Assembly: GCF_001815935.1 (NCBI RefSeq)
Contig: NZ_KV823402.1
Location: 1 to 38,660 of the forward strand
From: Corynebacterium sp. HMSC04H06
GTDB taxonomy: Bacteria; Actinomycetota; Actinomycetes; Mycobacteriales; Mycobacteriaceae
Direction of reading: 5' to 3'
Length of the DNA stretch: 38,660 nt
Part shown: positions 23,011 to 31,069 of the stretch, in pieces
Layout of the letters: the number at the start of each line of letters is the position of its first letter
Position numbering within the stretch: the first letter of the stretch is position 1
The notes under the pieces: generated by a model
Databases searched by the model: none
What the model saw: the letters and a program-made list of their open reading frames with translations, nothing else
What the model was told of the DNA's origin: nothing
Program-made: the position numbers and the translations under genes

Positions 23011-23853
23011 CTAGGCCGCCTTGTCGGTCTTCTCCCCGGTCAGCAGGTAGACCAGGTAGTCGAGCTGCTCCTGGGCGGCCTCATAGGTGCCGTCTTCGGG
23101 GCGGGAGAATACCGCCATGCCTATCTCCTTGCCGTCCAACTTCACGTGACCGAGCTGCACGACGCTGTAGAAGCCGTCATCATCCGGCCCCCAGCCGCCC
23201 TTGATAGCCGCGCCCGGGATGGCCCGCAGCCCGTAATCCTGCAGGGGGTCCGGGGTCCGCATGGCCTCGATGACCGAGTCCGCGTCATCGACCTCCGGCA
23301 GCTGCGCGGCGAAGGTGGCCTGCTCCTTGAGCCCCCACTCGGTCTGGCCGAAGGGGGTAAACCCGTCCCGGGTCATCTTGCCTTGGACCTCGGTGACGGT
23401 GTCGCCGCCCTCGCGCAGTACCGCCTGGGTCTGCTCCACGGCTGTCTCGGCGGCCCCCAGGCTCACCCAGAGCGCCTGCGCAGCGTCGTTGTCGGAATAA
23501 GTGATGGCAGCCTCGACGAGGTCAGGGTCCGCGGTGCCGGCCTGGCAGGCGGCAATGGCAATCGGCACCTTCGCCGTCGACCAGGCCGCAAACCCCGTGG
23601 TGGTGCCGGCGCTCATAAGCTCGTCAGGGGTGGCCACCGCGACGCCGACGTCGCCGCCGAGTTTCTCGGTTGCAGCGGCTACCGCACGCTTCAACGCCTT
23701 CTGGTCGATGCTGGCGGGGAAAGCCCCGGCGCGCGCCGCGTTGGTGCTGCGCGCCGGCGGCTTCGACTCCTCTACCCCGCCGCCCCTGCTGCAGGCGACC
23801 AGCAGGGCGCTGGCGGCGAGCCCGCAAAAGGTGGCGGCCCAGTACTTGCTCAC
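23011..23853 (-). CDS. Lipoprotein serine hydrolase (PBP/beta-lactamase fold)
   Basis: A 280-aa secreted lipoprotein. Signal peptide of about 20 residues with lipobox LLVAC, so Cys21 should be lipidated. The serine-hydrolase motifs of the penicillin-recognising fold are in order: SXXK as STAKVP (about residues 93-98), SDN in TYSDNDAAQALW, and KXG as KGGWG. The ExxLN element that gives class A beta-lactamases their Glu166 is not visible after SDN, so it is more likely a peptidase or esterase-like relative than a beta-lactamase. The GTG start overlaps the stop of the Ser-rich membrane protein in GTGA, so both are made together. Its substrate is unknown, presumably in the cell wall. Confidence 0.75.
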   Translation of the reverse strand: MSKYWAATFCGLAASALLVACSRGGGVEESKPPARSTNAARAGAFPASIDQKALKRAVAAATEKLGGDVGVAVATPDELMSAGTTTGFAAWSTAKVPIAIAACQAGTADPDLVEAAITYSDNDAAQALWVSLGAAETAVEQTQAVLREGGDTVTEVQGKMTRDGFTPFGQTEWGLKEQATFAAQLPEVDDADSVIEAMRTPDPLQDYGLRAIPGAAIKGGWGPDDDGFYSVVQLGHVKLDGKEIGMAVFSRPEDGTYEAAQEQLDYLVYLLTGEKTDKAA

Positions 23854-24575
23854 GAGATATTCACCACCGCGCCGTCACCGCCGCGGCAGGTCACCGCGTT
23901 GGCGGTGCCGGTGCACTGCATCTTGTACCACTGCCCCGTAACCGGGCTGTAGGCCTCCACCGGCGTGTTCGGGTTGCCGGACTGGCTATAGGCAGAGGTG
24001 AAAGCGGAATAGACCGAGTCCGCGAAGGCAGCGGAGGTCTGATTGCTGCCGGGTGCGGCGGAGGTATACCGCGGCGGCCGAGCCTCCGGGGTGGGCTCGC
24101 TAGCGCGCGTCGTCGGCGCGGCCGCGGCCGCCCGGTCGCTGGAGCGGGACCCCGATGAGCGCCCAGCGGACCGCTCAGAAGACGGCGTAGTTTCCGGCGT
24201 GGACGACTCGGAGGACGCAGCCGAAGGCGACGCAGAAGACGAACTCGACTCCGCGGCGGTAGAGGCGGCGCTAGAGCTGCTCGTTTTCGAAGACGCCTCA
24301 GAGGTGTCAGCCTGGCTGGACGAGCTGGAGGCGGGTGCTGGGGCGGGCTCGCCCTCGTCGGTAGACGACATGCCAAGCCACCCGCGCTGGAGGCTGAGCG
24401 CGGCGATGACAGCGATCACGACGATGGCCGCGAGTATTCCAAAGGCGCCGATGAGCGCGCCCCGTCCCGGGGCGCGGCGCGGCTCCTCGCCCGCGCTGAC
24501 CACCGGTAGCTCCGCGGTGACCGGCTCCTGGGGGTCATCCCCCGAGCCGCGTCCCGCGCCGTGCGTGTGCGCCAT
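23850..24575 (-). CDS. Ser-rich single-pass membrane protein
   Basis: A 241-aa protein: a 40-residue cytoplasmic head (MAHTHGAGRGSGDDPQEPVT), one membrane helix (ALIGAFGILAAIVVIAVIAA), an extracellular linker of about 100 residues made almost only of Ser, Ala, Thr, Pro and Glu (long runs of SSSS), and a C-terminal module of 60 residues. The module, SAAFADSVYSAFTSAYSQSG then QWYKMQCTGTANAVTCRGGD, has two cysteines that could form a disulfide. I do not recognise a family. The linker is a plausible target for Pmt O-mannosylation. AAGGGAG lies just before the ATG. It is translationally coupled to the serine hydrolase lipoprotein, suggesting a shared envelope role. Confidence 0.7.
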   Translation of the reverse strand: MAHTHGAGRGSGDDPQEPVTAELPVVSAGEEPRRAPGRGALIGAFGILAAIVVIAVIAALSLQRGWLGMSSTDEGEPAPAPASSSSSQADTSEASSKTSSSSAASTAAESSSSSASPSAASSESSTPETTPSSERSAGRSSGSRSSDRAAAAAPTTRASEPTPEARPPRYTSAAPGSNQTSAAFADSVYSAFTSAYSQSGNPNTPVEAYSPVTGQWYKMQCTGTANAVTCRGGDGAVVNIS

Positions 24576-24692
24576 GTTTCTCCCTTGTCTAGGTCTGCGA
24601 TTAGTAAATCTAACACGTACCTAGCCCGCAGGCCCGGCCTGTACACACAAACGGCCGCAGGCGGGCCCGCTCAGGGAATTACACGGGCCGCT

Positions 24693-26234
24693 CTAGTGGG
24701 CGAAGTGGCGGGTGCCGGTGAAGTACATCGTCACGCCGGCCTCCTGGGCGGCGGCGATGACTTCCTCGTCGCGGATGGAGCCGCCCGGCTGGACGACGGC
24801 GGTCACGCCGGCATCGATGAGCACCTGCAGGCCGTCAGCGAACGGGAAGAAGGCATCGGAGGCGGCAAAGGAACCGCGGGCGCGCTCCTCGCCGTCCTCG
24901 CCCAGGGTGTTGGCGCGCTCGACGGCCAGCTTGGCCGAGTCCACGCGGTTGACCTGGCCCATGCCCACGCCGACGGTGGCGTTGTCGCGGGCCAAAAGAA
25001 TGGCGTTGGACTTGACCGCGCGGACGCTGCGCCAGGCGAATTCCAGCTGGGACAGGGCCTCGGAGTCGAGCTCCTCACCGGCGGCCAGGGTCCAGTTCTC
25101 CGCCTGGTCGCCCTCGGCCTGGTAGGCGTCGACGTCCTGGACCAGCACGCCGCCGGAGATCGGGCGCTCCTCCTCGGCGGCCTCGTCGCGCTCGGCGCGC
25201 AGAATGCGCAGGTTCTTCTTAGTCTGCAGCAGCTCCAGGGCATCGTCAGCGTAGCTGGGAGCGATGACGACCTCGGTGAAGACCGGCTTGATCTGCTCGG
25301 CCATTTCCAGGGTGACCTCGCGGTTGGCGGCGATGACCCCGCCGTAGGCGGACATCGGATCGCAGGCGTGGGCGGCCTTGTGCGCGGCGGCGATGTTCTC
25401 GTCGTCGGCGCCAATGCCGCAGGGGTTGGCGTGCTTGATGATGGCCACGCACGGGCGCTCGTGATCCCAGGCGGCGCGCCAGGCGGCGTTGGCGTCCTGG
25501 TAGTTGTTGTAGCTCATCTCCTTGCCGCCGAGCTGCTCGGCGTTGGCCAGGCCCTTACCGTCGCGGTTTCGCACCACGCGGGCGGCCTGGTGCGGGTTCT
25601 CGCCGTAGCGCAGGGCGGTCGTGCCGGAATCCGCGTCCGCGCCCTGGGTGCGGAACCAGCCGGCAACGTCCGCGTCGTACTGGGCGGTGTGGGAGAAGGC
25701 CTCGGCGGCGAGCTGGAAGCGCTCCTGCTGCTCGAAGCCGCCGGTGGATAGCGCGTCGATGACGGAGTCATAGCGGTTCGGGTTGACCACGACGGCGACC
25801 GAGGCGTGGTTCTTCGCCGCGGCGCGCACCATGGACGGCCCGCCGATGTCGATTTTTTCCACGCAGGCGTCGTAATCCGCGCCGGAGGCCACCGTCTCCG
25901 CGAACGGGTACAGGTTCACCACGACCAGCTGGAAGGGCTCGATGTCCAGGTCCTTGATCTGGGCGAGGTGGTCTTCCTTGCGGGTGTCGGCCAGGATGCC
26001 GGCGTGCACGCGCGGGTGCAGCGTCTTCACGCGGCCTTCCAGGCACTCCGGGAAGCCGGTCAGCTTCTCGACCGGGGTCACGTCGATGCCCAGGTCGGCG
26101 ATCCGGCTGGCGGTGGAGCCGGTGGAGACAATCTCCACGCCGGCGTCGGCTAGGGCGCGAGCCAGGTCTTCCAGCCCGGTCTTGTCGTAGACGCTAATCA
26201 GCGCGCGTTTGATGGGCTTGCGTTCGTCGCTCAT
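24693..26234 (-). CDS. purH: Bifunctional AICAR transformylase/IMP cyclohydrolase PurH
   Basis: A 513-aa enzyme for the last two steps of IMP synthesis: formylation of AICAR with 10-formyl-THF, then ring closure. The N-terminal MGS-like cyclohydrolase domain (about residues 1-145) shows [35 protein letters not shown] and [20 protein letters not shown]. The transformylase domain has [28 protein letters not shown], the catalytic Lys-His of IIKHANPCG, and [15 protein letters not shown], ending [20 protein letters not shown] then TGTRHFAH. The ATG at 26234 ([10 protein letters not shown]) has AGGAAGG 12 bases upstream; a GTG-initiated frame to 26273 is less likely. It follows purN by 42 bases. 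Confidence 0.96.
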   Translation of the reverse strand: MSDERKPIKRALISVYDKTGLEDLARALADAGVEIVSTGSTASRIADLGIDVTPVEKLTGFPECLEGRVKTLHPRVHAGILADTRKEDHLAQIKDLDIEPFQLVVVNLYPFAETVASGADYDACVEKIDIGGPSMVRAAAKNHASVAVVVNPNRYDSVIDALSTGGFEQQERFQLAAEAFSHTAQYDADVAGWFRTQGADADSGTTALRYGENPHQAARVVRNRDGKGLANAEQLGGKEMSYNNYQDANAAWRAAWDHERPCVAIIKHANPCGIGADDENIAAAHKAAHACDPMSAYGGVIAANREVTLEMAEQIKPVFTEVVIAPSYADDALELLQTKKNLRILRAERDEAAEEERPISGGVLVQDVDAYQAEGDQAENWTLAAGEELDSEALSQLEFAWRSVRAVKSNAILLARDNATVGVGMGQVNRVDSAKLAVERANTLGEDGEERARGSFAASDAFFPFADGLQVLIDAGVTAVVQPGGSIRDEEVIAAAQEAGVTMYFTGTRHFAH

Positions 26235-26276
26235 GGATTCGTCTTGCCTTCCTGACAGAAAAATAGACACCAAAAT

Positions 26277-26945
26277 TTAGCAATCAAAGGTTATTCCGCC
26301 CGCGGCGGCGTCCGCGCCGCGCACCGCAGCGCGCAGCACGCGGACAATCAGCTGCCGTTCCACGACCTTGATCCTCTCGTGGAGGCTGGCCTCGTCATCA
26401 TCGGCCAGCACCCGCACGGGCTCCTGGGCGATGATCTGGCCGGTATCCACGCCAGCATCAACGTAGTGAACGGTGGAGCCGGTGACCTTCACCCCATACG
26501 CCAACGCATCCCTGACACCGTGCGCGCCTGGGAAGGCGGGCAAGAGTGCGGGATGCGTATTAATAATGCGGCCGGCGAACTGGTCGAGGAAGTCCTTCCC
26601 CAGAATCTTCATGAACCCGGCGGAGACCACCACGTCAGGCTGGCCCACTGCGGTGGCAAGCGCCCGGTTCCAGGCGTCTCGGTCCTGACCCAGCGGCACG
26701 ACCTCGCTGACGATGCCGGCTGCTTCCGCGCGTTCCACGCCCTGGCAGGGCTTGTCGGCGACGACCTTGTCCACGCGGTAGGACTCGTCCTGCGAGTCCA
26801 GAATCGCCTGGAGCAGTGAGCCGGTGCCGGAGACCAGCACGACGACGCGCAGGGGCCCCGATGCCGCGGTGTCAGTCACGCCCGCCGGCTGGGCCTGATT
26901 GTCGGAGTCAATGAAATCAACAGAAGCATCTGCGGGTGAAGTCAC
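26277..26945 (-). CDS. purN: Phosphoribosylglycinamide formyltransferase PurN
   Basis: A 222-aa GAR transformylase using 10-formyl-THF in the third step of purine synthesis. The fold begins at LRVVVLVSGTGSLLQAILDS (phosphate loop SGTGS), continues with VVADKPCQGVERAEAAGI, VVSAGFMKIL and the catalytic triad region RIINTHPALLPAFPGAHGVR (Asn, His). Then come VTGSTVHYVDAGVDTGQIIA with the catalytic Asp, and QEPVRVLADDDEASLHERIK. About 32 residues precede the domain. The GTG at 26945 was chosen because a -10 box TAGTCT lies 7 bases upstream, implying a leaderless mRNA. The frame stays open far upstream (to 27611), but that part is a shadow of perM. In M. tuberculosis the order perM-purN-purH is the same. 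Confidence 0.93.
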   Translation of the reverse strand: MTSPADASVDFIDSDNQAQPAGVTDTAASGPLRVVVLVSGTGSLLQAILDSQDESYRVDKVVADKPCQGVERAEAAGIVSEVVPLGQDRDAWNRALATAVGQPDVVVSAGFMKILGKDFLDQFAGRIINTHPALLPAFPGAHGVRDALAYGVKVTGSTVHYVDAGVDTGQIIAQEPVRVLADDDEASLHERIKVVERQLIVRVLRAAVRGADAAAGGITFDC

Positions 26946-26958
26946 GCCTAACAGACTA
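26946..26958 (-). promoter_or_regulatory. -10 box of a probably leaderless purN mRNA
   Basis: Minus-strand TAGTCT at 26958-26953 lies 7 bases before the GTG at 26945. No Shine-Dalgarno sequence is found in the 7-base gap. It sits in the 40-base space after the perM stop codon, so purN-purH can be expressed apart from perM. Confidence 0.5.
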
Positions 26959-26985
26959 GCCCCAAAGGGTAGGCCCGCGGAACTT

Positions 26986-28707
26986 TCAGTCCTTTTGACT
27001 TCCCCCACGCGCCACCCCATCGGCCGGATCAGCAGCCTCATCCCCGGTCGAGGCAGCCTGCTGCTCCGCCTGCCCGGCGTCCTCGCCCGCCCCCGCGGTG
27101 GCGTCGTCCTCCTCTTCGGCAGCGGCCTCTTCGGCAGCAACCTCCTCGGCGTCGATGATCTCCGGACCATCATCCGGTTCGGACTGCGCCGGGTCTTCCG
27201 CGTCGGCGTTGACGGCTTCAGCACCGTCGGCGTCGTCAGGATCCACAATCTCCGCGTCGGCAGCAACGTCTGCGTCGGCAGCGGTGTCCGCGCCGGAGCC
27301 AGCTTCTTCCGCACTGTCCACGCTGTCCGCCCCGGCAGGGACCCCTTCGTCGGGCTCCACCTCGGCGGCGTCCGCTTCACGGGCGCGTGCCCCATCGGCG
27401 CTCGGGGAAGCGGCAGCGGCAGCCGGCGCGGCAGCCGGTGCGACGGCCGGTGCTTTGGCTCGGCGGTCCTGCCACAGGCTAATGGCCCAGGCGGCCAAGC
27501 CGATGACCAAGACCCAGACGACGGCCAGGGCGCCGGCCATGGCGACCATGATGCCGGTCGCGCCGTAGACGCCGACCTCGCCCGTGGTAAACGCGGCGAG
27601 CAGCGCCACACTGAGGCCGGCCAGCACGGAGGCCTCCACCGCGGCGCGCGGGCTGGGGTTCTTGCCCCGCCATGCCCAGGCAGCGGCCACGCCGGCCAGG
27701 ACCAGCAGGACCAACGCCCAGGCGGGCGCGCTGCCCGGGATAACGCCCACTAGCGGCAGCGGCGGCAGCGGCACCAGGTGGATGCTAAACAGTGAGACGC
27801 TCGCCTGCCCCATGTGAAACTCCGCACCTAGCAGGTTCGCCCCGGCCACCAGCGCGGCGTTGGGCAGGTAGAGCAGGCTCAGGCCGTAGAGGACAGCCGC
27901 GCCCGCCGCGGGCAGGTCCGGGTAGGAGCTTAAGATTTCGTCCTGGCGCTGCCAGCCGAACAGACCGACGACCAGCAGCAGGGCCAGGCCGGCCACGAGC
28001 AGCGCGCCGATGAAGCGGAAGGCGACCTGGGCGCTAGCCACCACCGTGACCGGCAGGCCGTAGCGCTTCAGCAGTGCGGTCCACAGGCGCGGGCCCATGC
28101 CCAGCGCCAGCGCGACTAGGTGGATGACCGCGACGCGCAGCACGGCGACGGCCAGGTTCGGGGCAGCAAGATCGTAGACCTTGCCGGCGTCCCAGAGCAT
28201 GAACCAGGCCACGAGCGTTATCAGGACCGGCACACACAAAGCACAGGCCAGCAGCAGCAACAAGTCGTTGACGCTGACCTTGTGCTTGACCGCGCGGTGG
28301 ATGCGCCCGGCCAGCAACCACACCAGACCGATGGTGGGCAGGAAGGGCAGCACGGAGATAGTGTTTCCCCCGGCGTGCACCGGCACGAGGTTGAGCACCA
28401 TCCAGGCCTCACCGATGATCGAGGGCAGCCAGGCCAACGGCGCGCTGGAAAGCAGGACCGAGGCCAGCGCGATGACCACGATGGTGCCGATGACGGCCAG
28501 GTTCGGCACGCCGACGGTCAGCAGCATACGGATGAGGCGGGCCTTGGTGCCCGTCGCCTTCGGCGCGGTGCGGGACCGAGCTTGCGCACCAGCGCGGGAG
28601 GCCACGCGGGCAGCCGGCTGGGCGGCACTGGAGGGGCTGGTGCGTCCGCGGGCCTGGCTACGCGGACCCGACGACGACCGCGAGTGGGGGCTGGTGTTCT
28701 TATTCAT
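26986..28707 (-). CDS. perM: Cell division protein PerM (DUF6350)
   Basis: A 573-aa polytopic membrane protein. A basic Ser/Arg/Ala head of about 60 residues (MNKNTSPHSRSSSGPRSQAR) precedes some nine or ten hydrophobic segments, from VPNLAVIGTIVVIALASVLL to IMVAMAGALAVVWVLVIGLA. Family-like blocks include GGNTISVLPFLPTIGLVWLL and LPNAALVAGANLLGAEFHMG, and FSIHLVPLPPLPLVGVIPGS. The last 150 residues are a very acidic Ala/Asp/Glu tail without structure. In M. tuberculosis PerM supports division and chronic infection, acting with the divisome protein FtsB; that is family knowledge. Its place directly before purN and purH matches. The ATG at 28707 follows a weak AGG-type site (AAGGTAGAGGCG). Confidence 0.8.
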   Translation of the reverse strand: MNKNTSPHSRSSSGPRSQARGRTSPSSAAQPAARVASRAGAQARSRTAPKATGTKARLIRMLLTVGVPNLAVIGTIVVIALASVLLSSAPLAWLPSIIGEAWMVLNLVPVHAGGNTISVLPFLPTIGLVWLLAGRIHRAVKHKVSVNDLLLLLACALCVPVLITLVAWFMLWDAGKVYDLAAPNLAVAVLRVAVIHLVALALGMGPRLWTALLKRYGLPVTVVASAQVAFRFIGALLVAGLALLLVVGLFGWQRQDEILSSYPDLPAAGAAVLYGLSLLYLPNAALVAGANLLGAEFHMGQASVSLFSIHLVPLPPLPLVGVIPGSAPAWALVLLVLAGVAAAWAWRGKNPSPRAAVEASVLAGLSVALLAAFTTGEVGVYGATGIMVAMAGALAVVWVLVIGLAAWAISLWQDRRAKAPAVAPAAAPAAAAASPSADGARAREADAAEVEPDEGVPAGADSVDSAEEAGSGADTAADADVAADAEIVDPDDADGAEAVNADAEDPAQSEPDDGPEIIDAEEVAAEEAAAEEEDDATAGAGEDAGQAEQQAASTGDEAADPADGVARGGSQKD

Positions 28708-29203
28708 CGCCTCTACCTTGCCACGCCACCGGCGCGGTTTCGGGTTGGCACGGCCCACCGGCGGCGAATCCCCTGCCCCGACGGGGCGCCGGCGGCAGGG
28801 CGCAGCGGGGGCTCCTATATATACTGTATTAACCCTCACGTAGAACTTTAGAGATTCAGGTTTTTCAGTATCTCTTAGTTCTTGCCCGCAATGGCCCACC
28901 GAAACAAACTTCCGCCCCCGTTATCGGCCCGCCGGGCGGTTCCGGTAGTGTTACGGGAGGGACGGGAGTCATCAATGCTCGACGCACCCCCTCGGCAGTG
29001 TGACTTAAAAGTTTCCTGCATTGACGTGTGCAAACCCCCTTGCAGCGGTTTTATAACATCGTTTTAGCTTGCTTGACCCTGTGCGAACCGCTATTGTTAC
29101 CAGACGTTGGTAACAAGAAGGTCACAATCGTGTAACCTTGAGCGAGATTAAGTAACGCGGAAGCAGCGTTACACGATTTAAGACAAGTACGGGAAGAAGT
29201 TTA
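28708..29203 (+). promoter_or_regulatory. Divergent regulatory region between perM and the M23 peptidase
   Basis: 496 bases without a gene I can support. A TATATA-rich patch at about 28813-28830 may hold the perM promoter on the minus strand. Between 28905 and 28970 are short G/C hairpins (CCCGT / ACGGG, GCCC / GGGC). The final 110 bases carry the GTAAC array and hairpins listed separately. The length and structure suggest that the peptidase is tightly controlled, at the DNA level, in its leader, or both. Confidence 0.5.
29094..29178 (+). promoter_or_regulatory. GTAAC/GTCAC array with nested inverted repeats (MtrA-like sites)
   Basis: Three direct half-sites with an exact 11-base period: GTAAC at 29110-29114, GTCAC at 29121-29125, GTAAC at 29132-29136. 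A fourth GTAAC is at 29152-29156. This is the tandem-repeat pattern reported for the response regulator MtrA, which controls wall peptidases in corynebacteria. The same bases form inverted repeats: TTGTTACCA (29094-29102) with TGGTAACAA (29108-29116); AATCGTGTAAC (29126-29136) with GTTACACGATT (29168-29178); and GTAACGC (29152-29158) with GCGTTAC (29166-29172). The last two are mutually exclusive because they share 29168-29172. The start codon is 26 bases downstream. Confidence 0.55.
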
Positions 29204-29962
29204 ATGCGAAGCAAGACCCAGCGGGCCGGCGTGGGACGCCACCACAAGACCACTACCTCGCAAACTGCCAAGGGCCGTATCGCCCTAGTAACCGTGGCTG
29301 CCGGTGCGGCCTCCACTGCGGGCGTTGGCGGCGCCGCAGCTGCTCAGATGCAGGCTAACGCCGATCACGAGACCAAGGCGCAAAGCGTCGACTACGACCT
29401 GACCACGGACTCCAACGAGCTGGCCGAAAACGGCGCAGCCGCCGTGGAAACCGCCGCCCCGCAGATCCTGGCGATCGCCGAGTCCAAGCCGGTTGACAAC
29501 CTCTCGGAGCAGCTCAACAAGGCCATCGAGGCCGCCGACGCCCGCATCGCCGCGGACGCTGCTTCCCGTGCCCCTTCCATCGTCAAGCCGGCCGAGGGCG
29601 CCTACACCTCCGGCTTCGGTGCCCGCTGGGGCGCCATGCACAACGGTATCGACCTGGCTAACGCCATCGGCACCCCGATCGTCGCCGCCATGGACGGCAT
29701 CGTCATCGACTCCGGCCCGGCCTCCGGCTTCGGCAACTGGATCCGCATCAAGCACGAGGACGGCTCCATCGCCGTCTACGGCCACATGGAGACCCTCGAC
29801 GTCGCAGTCGGCGATCAGGTCCACGCCGGCCAGAAGATCGCCGGCATGGGTTCCCGCGGCTTCTCCACCGGTTCCCACCTACACTTCGAGATCCACCCGG
29901 ACGGCAACACCCCGGTCGACCCGATCCCGTGGTTCGCTGAGCGCGGCATCAACATCTCCTAA
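29204..29962 (+). CDS. Secreted M23 family peptidase (LytM-type), first copy
   Basis: A 252-aa wall endopeptidase. A basic N-terminus (MRSKTQRAGVGRHHKTTTSQ) leads into a hydrophobic segment (RIALVTVAAGAASTAGVGGA) that works as signal peptide or anchor. A helical Ala-rich spacer (about residues 60-130) follows, then a complete M23 domain (about 135-250). Zinc ligands are visible: His and Asp of MHNGIDLAN, and His of HLHFE, with the HGHM-type motif as YGHMETL. These enzymes cut peptide bridges of peptidoglycan, often to let daughter cells separate. GGGAAGAAG precedes the ATG. The paralogue at 30308 follows after a strong terminator, so each has its own control. Confidence 0.92.
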   Translation: MRSKTQRAGVGRHHKTTTSQTAKGRIALVTVAAGAASTAGVGGAAAAQMQANADHETKAQSVDYDLTTDSNELAENGAAAVETAAPQILAIAESKPVDNLSEQLNKAIEAADARIAADAASRAPSIVKPAEGAYTSGFGARWGAMHNGIDLANAIGTPIVAAMDGIVIDSGPASGFGNWIRIKHEDGSIAVYGHMETLDVAVGDQVHAGQKIAGMGSRGFSTGSHLHFEIHPDGNTPVDPIPWFAERGINIS

Positions 29963-29987
29963 AAGCCGCCAGCTTCTTTCCAACCTC

Positions 29988-30024
29988 AAAGCCCCTCGCC
30001 GCACCGCGCGGCGAGGGGCTTTTC
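29988..30024 (+). terminator. Terminator between the two M23 peptidases
   Basis: Perfect 14-bp stem with arms at 29988-30001 and 30009-30022 (AAAGCCCCTCGCCG / CGGCGAGGGGCTTT), a 7-base loop and a trailing T. It lies 26 bases after the stop codon of the first peptidase. Confidence 0.92.
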
Positions 30025-30307
30025 GCTACCCCCAGGCGCCACCCCCACGTTCGCCACATTAAAAACATTTGCACCTTTAGCCCCAATTACAACACGCGTA
30101 ACACGCTGGCATGTTCGACTGTTTTCGAACAAACGTGGCCTTCTACCTGCTCTTTTTGGCGTTGCGCTCCCCCGCCAACCGGGCTAACTTTTAGTTCGTT
30201 GCCTTTCGGCGGCCGCGCCGGCCCCCGTGCTGGAGCGTGCCCCTCGCGGTACTGCCCGCTGACTGGCTCGCCACCACATACCCTCACGCTGATAAAGGAC
30301 GTAGTCT
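30025..30307 (+). promoter_or_regulatory. Upstream region of the second M23 peptidase
   Basis: About 280 bases without a gene. A 7-bp palindrome lies at 30112-30131 (TGTTCGA, six bases, TCGAACA), a likely regulator site. Downstream of it, 30150-30290 is C/G-rich and would make a structured leader. AAAGGA about 9 bases before the ATG is the ribosome-binding site. I could not identify a riboswitch family. Confidence 0.4.
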
Positions 30308-31069
30308 ATGAAGCGCACTCATCGCGCCCGCCGGGCCGCTATGGCCGGTGCCCTGGCACTGACCACCGGCTTGGCCGCCACGCTTGGTGCCACGGCCGCC
30401 AGCGCCGCCCCCGCGGCGACGGTGAACGTGTCGGACGGTTCCTCCGAGCCGACCGTCAGCGACGTCAACCACGACGCCCTCACCGATGCTCTCTTCGGCC
30501 TCGCTAAATCCACTACCCAGTTGTTCAACGGCACGATCACCCCGTCCGTCAACCAGACCGAGGCAGGGCTCAACATCGTCCTCGACCCGACTGCCGTACC
30601 GGGACTTGAGGATGCCTTCGCGCCCGAGGGCGAACACTCCGGCCTGCGTGCCACCCACTCTCAGGACGCCAACGGCAACACCGTCGTGTTCCCGACCACC
30701 GGCACCCTGACGTCTGGTTTCGGCTCCCGCTGGGGCGCGATGCACAACGGCATCGACATTGCCAACCCGGTAGGTACCCCGATCTACGCCGTGATGGACG
30801 GCACCGTGATTTCCTCCGGTCCGGCGCAGGGCTTCGGCAACTGGATCCGCATCCAGCACGACGACGGCACCGTGAGCGTCTACGGCCACATGGCCGCCAG
30901 CTCCCTGCTGGTGGGCGTCGGCGAGCGCGTCACCGCCGGCCAGCAGATCGCCTCCATCGGCAACGAAGGTGTGTCCACCGGCCCGCACCTGCACTTCGAG
31001 GTCCACCCCGGCGGTGGCGGCCCCGTGGACCCGGTTACCTGGTTCGCAGAGCGCGGTATTTCCGTCTAG
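30308..31069 (+). CDS. Secreted M23 family peptidase (LytM-type), second copy
   Basis: A 253-aa wall endopeptidase with a clear Sec signal peptide: MKRTHRARRAAMAGALALTT, then a hydrophobic core ending ATAASAAPAA (cleavage expected near residue 35). A spacer of about 95 residues precedes the M23 domain (about 135-253). Zinc ligands are intact in MHNGIDIAN and HLHFE, with YGHM between them. The domain is closely related to the first copy (for example SGFGSRWGAMHNGID against SGFGARWGAMHNGID), whereas the spacers are unrelated, so this is a duplication with divergence of the targeting part. Its stop overlaps the convergent pcrA stop within a single CTAG (31066-31069). Confidence 0.93.
   Translation: MKRTHRARRAAMAGALALTTGLAATLGATAASAAPAATVNVSDGSSEPTVSDVNHDALTDALFGLAKSTTQLFNGTITPSVNQTEAGLNIVLDPTAVPGLEDAFAPEGEHSGLRATHSQDANGNTVVFPTTGTLTSGFGSRWGAMHNGIDIANPVGTPIYAVMDGTVISSGPAQGFGNWIRIQHDDGTVSVYGHMAASSLLVGVGERVTAGQQIASIGNEGVSTGPHLHFEVHPGGGGPVDPVTWFAERGISV

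Noticed and set aside
23011..23853. Class A beta-lactamase
   Set aside because: SXXK, SDN and KXG-like motifs are present but the ExxLN element is not, so resistance function should not be inferred.
26946..27611. N-terminal extension of the purN frame by 222 residues
   Set aside because: This part overlaps the acidic tail of perM in another frame, is Arg/Pro-rich, and the leaderless signal at 26958-26953 marks the true start.
28882..29067. 61-aa ORF before the first M23 peptidase
   Set aside because: No ribosome-binding site, no domain, and it lies in a region full of regulatory repeats.
30125..30138. LexA (SOS) box CGAACAAACGTGGC
   Set aside because: Two mismatches in the second half-site compared with the CGAAC-N4-GTTCG type; the TGTTCGA/TCGAACA palindrome uses the opposite order of half-sites.
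28860..30300. c-di-AMP (ydaO-type) riboswitch before the M23 genes
   Set aside because: This class is common before actinobacterial wall hydrolases, but I could not find its conserved GGGUGAAU-type and CCGAA blocks in either upstream region.
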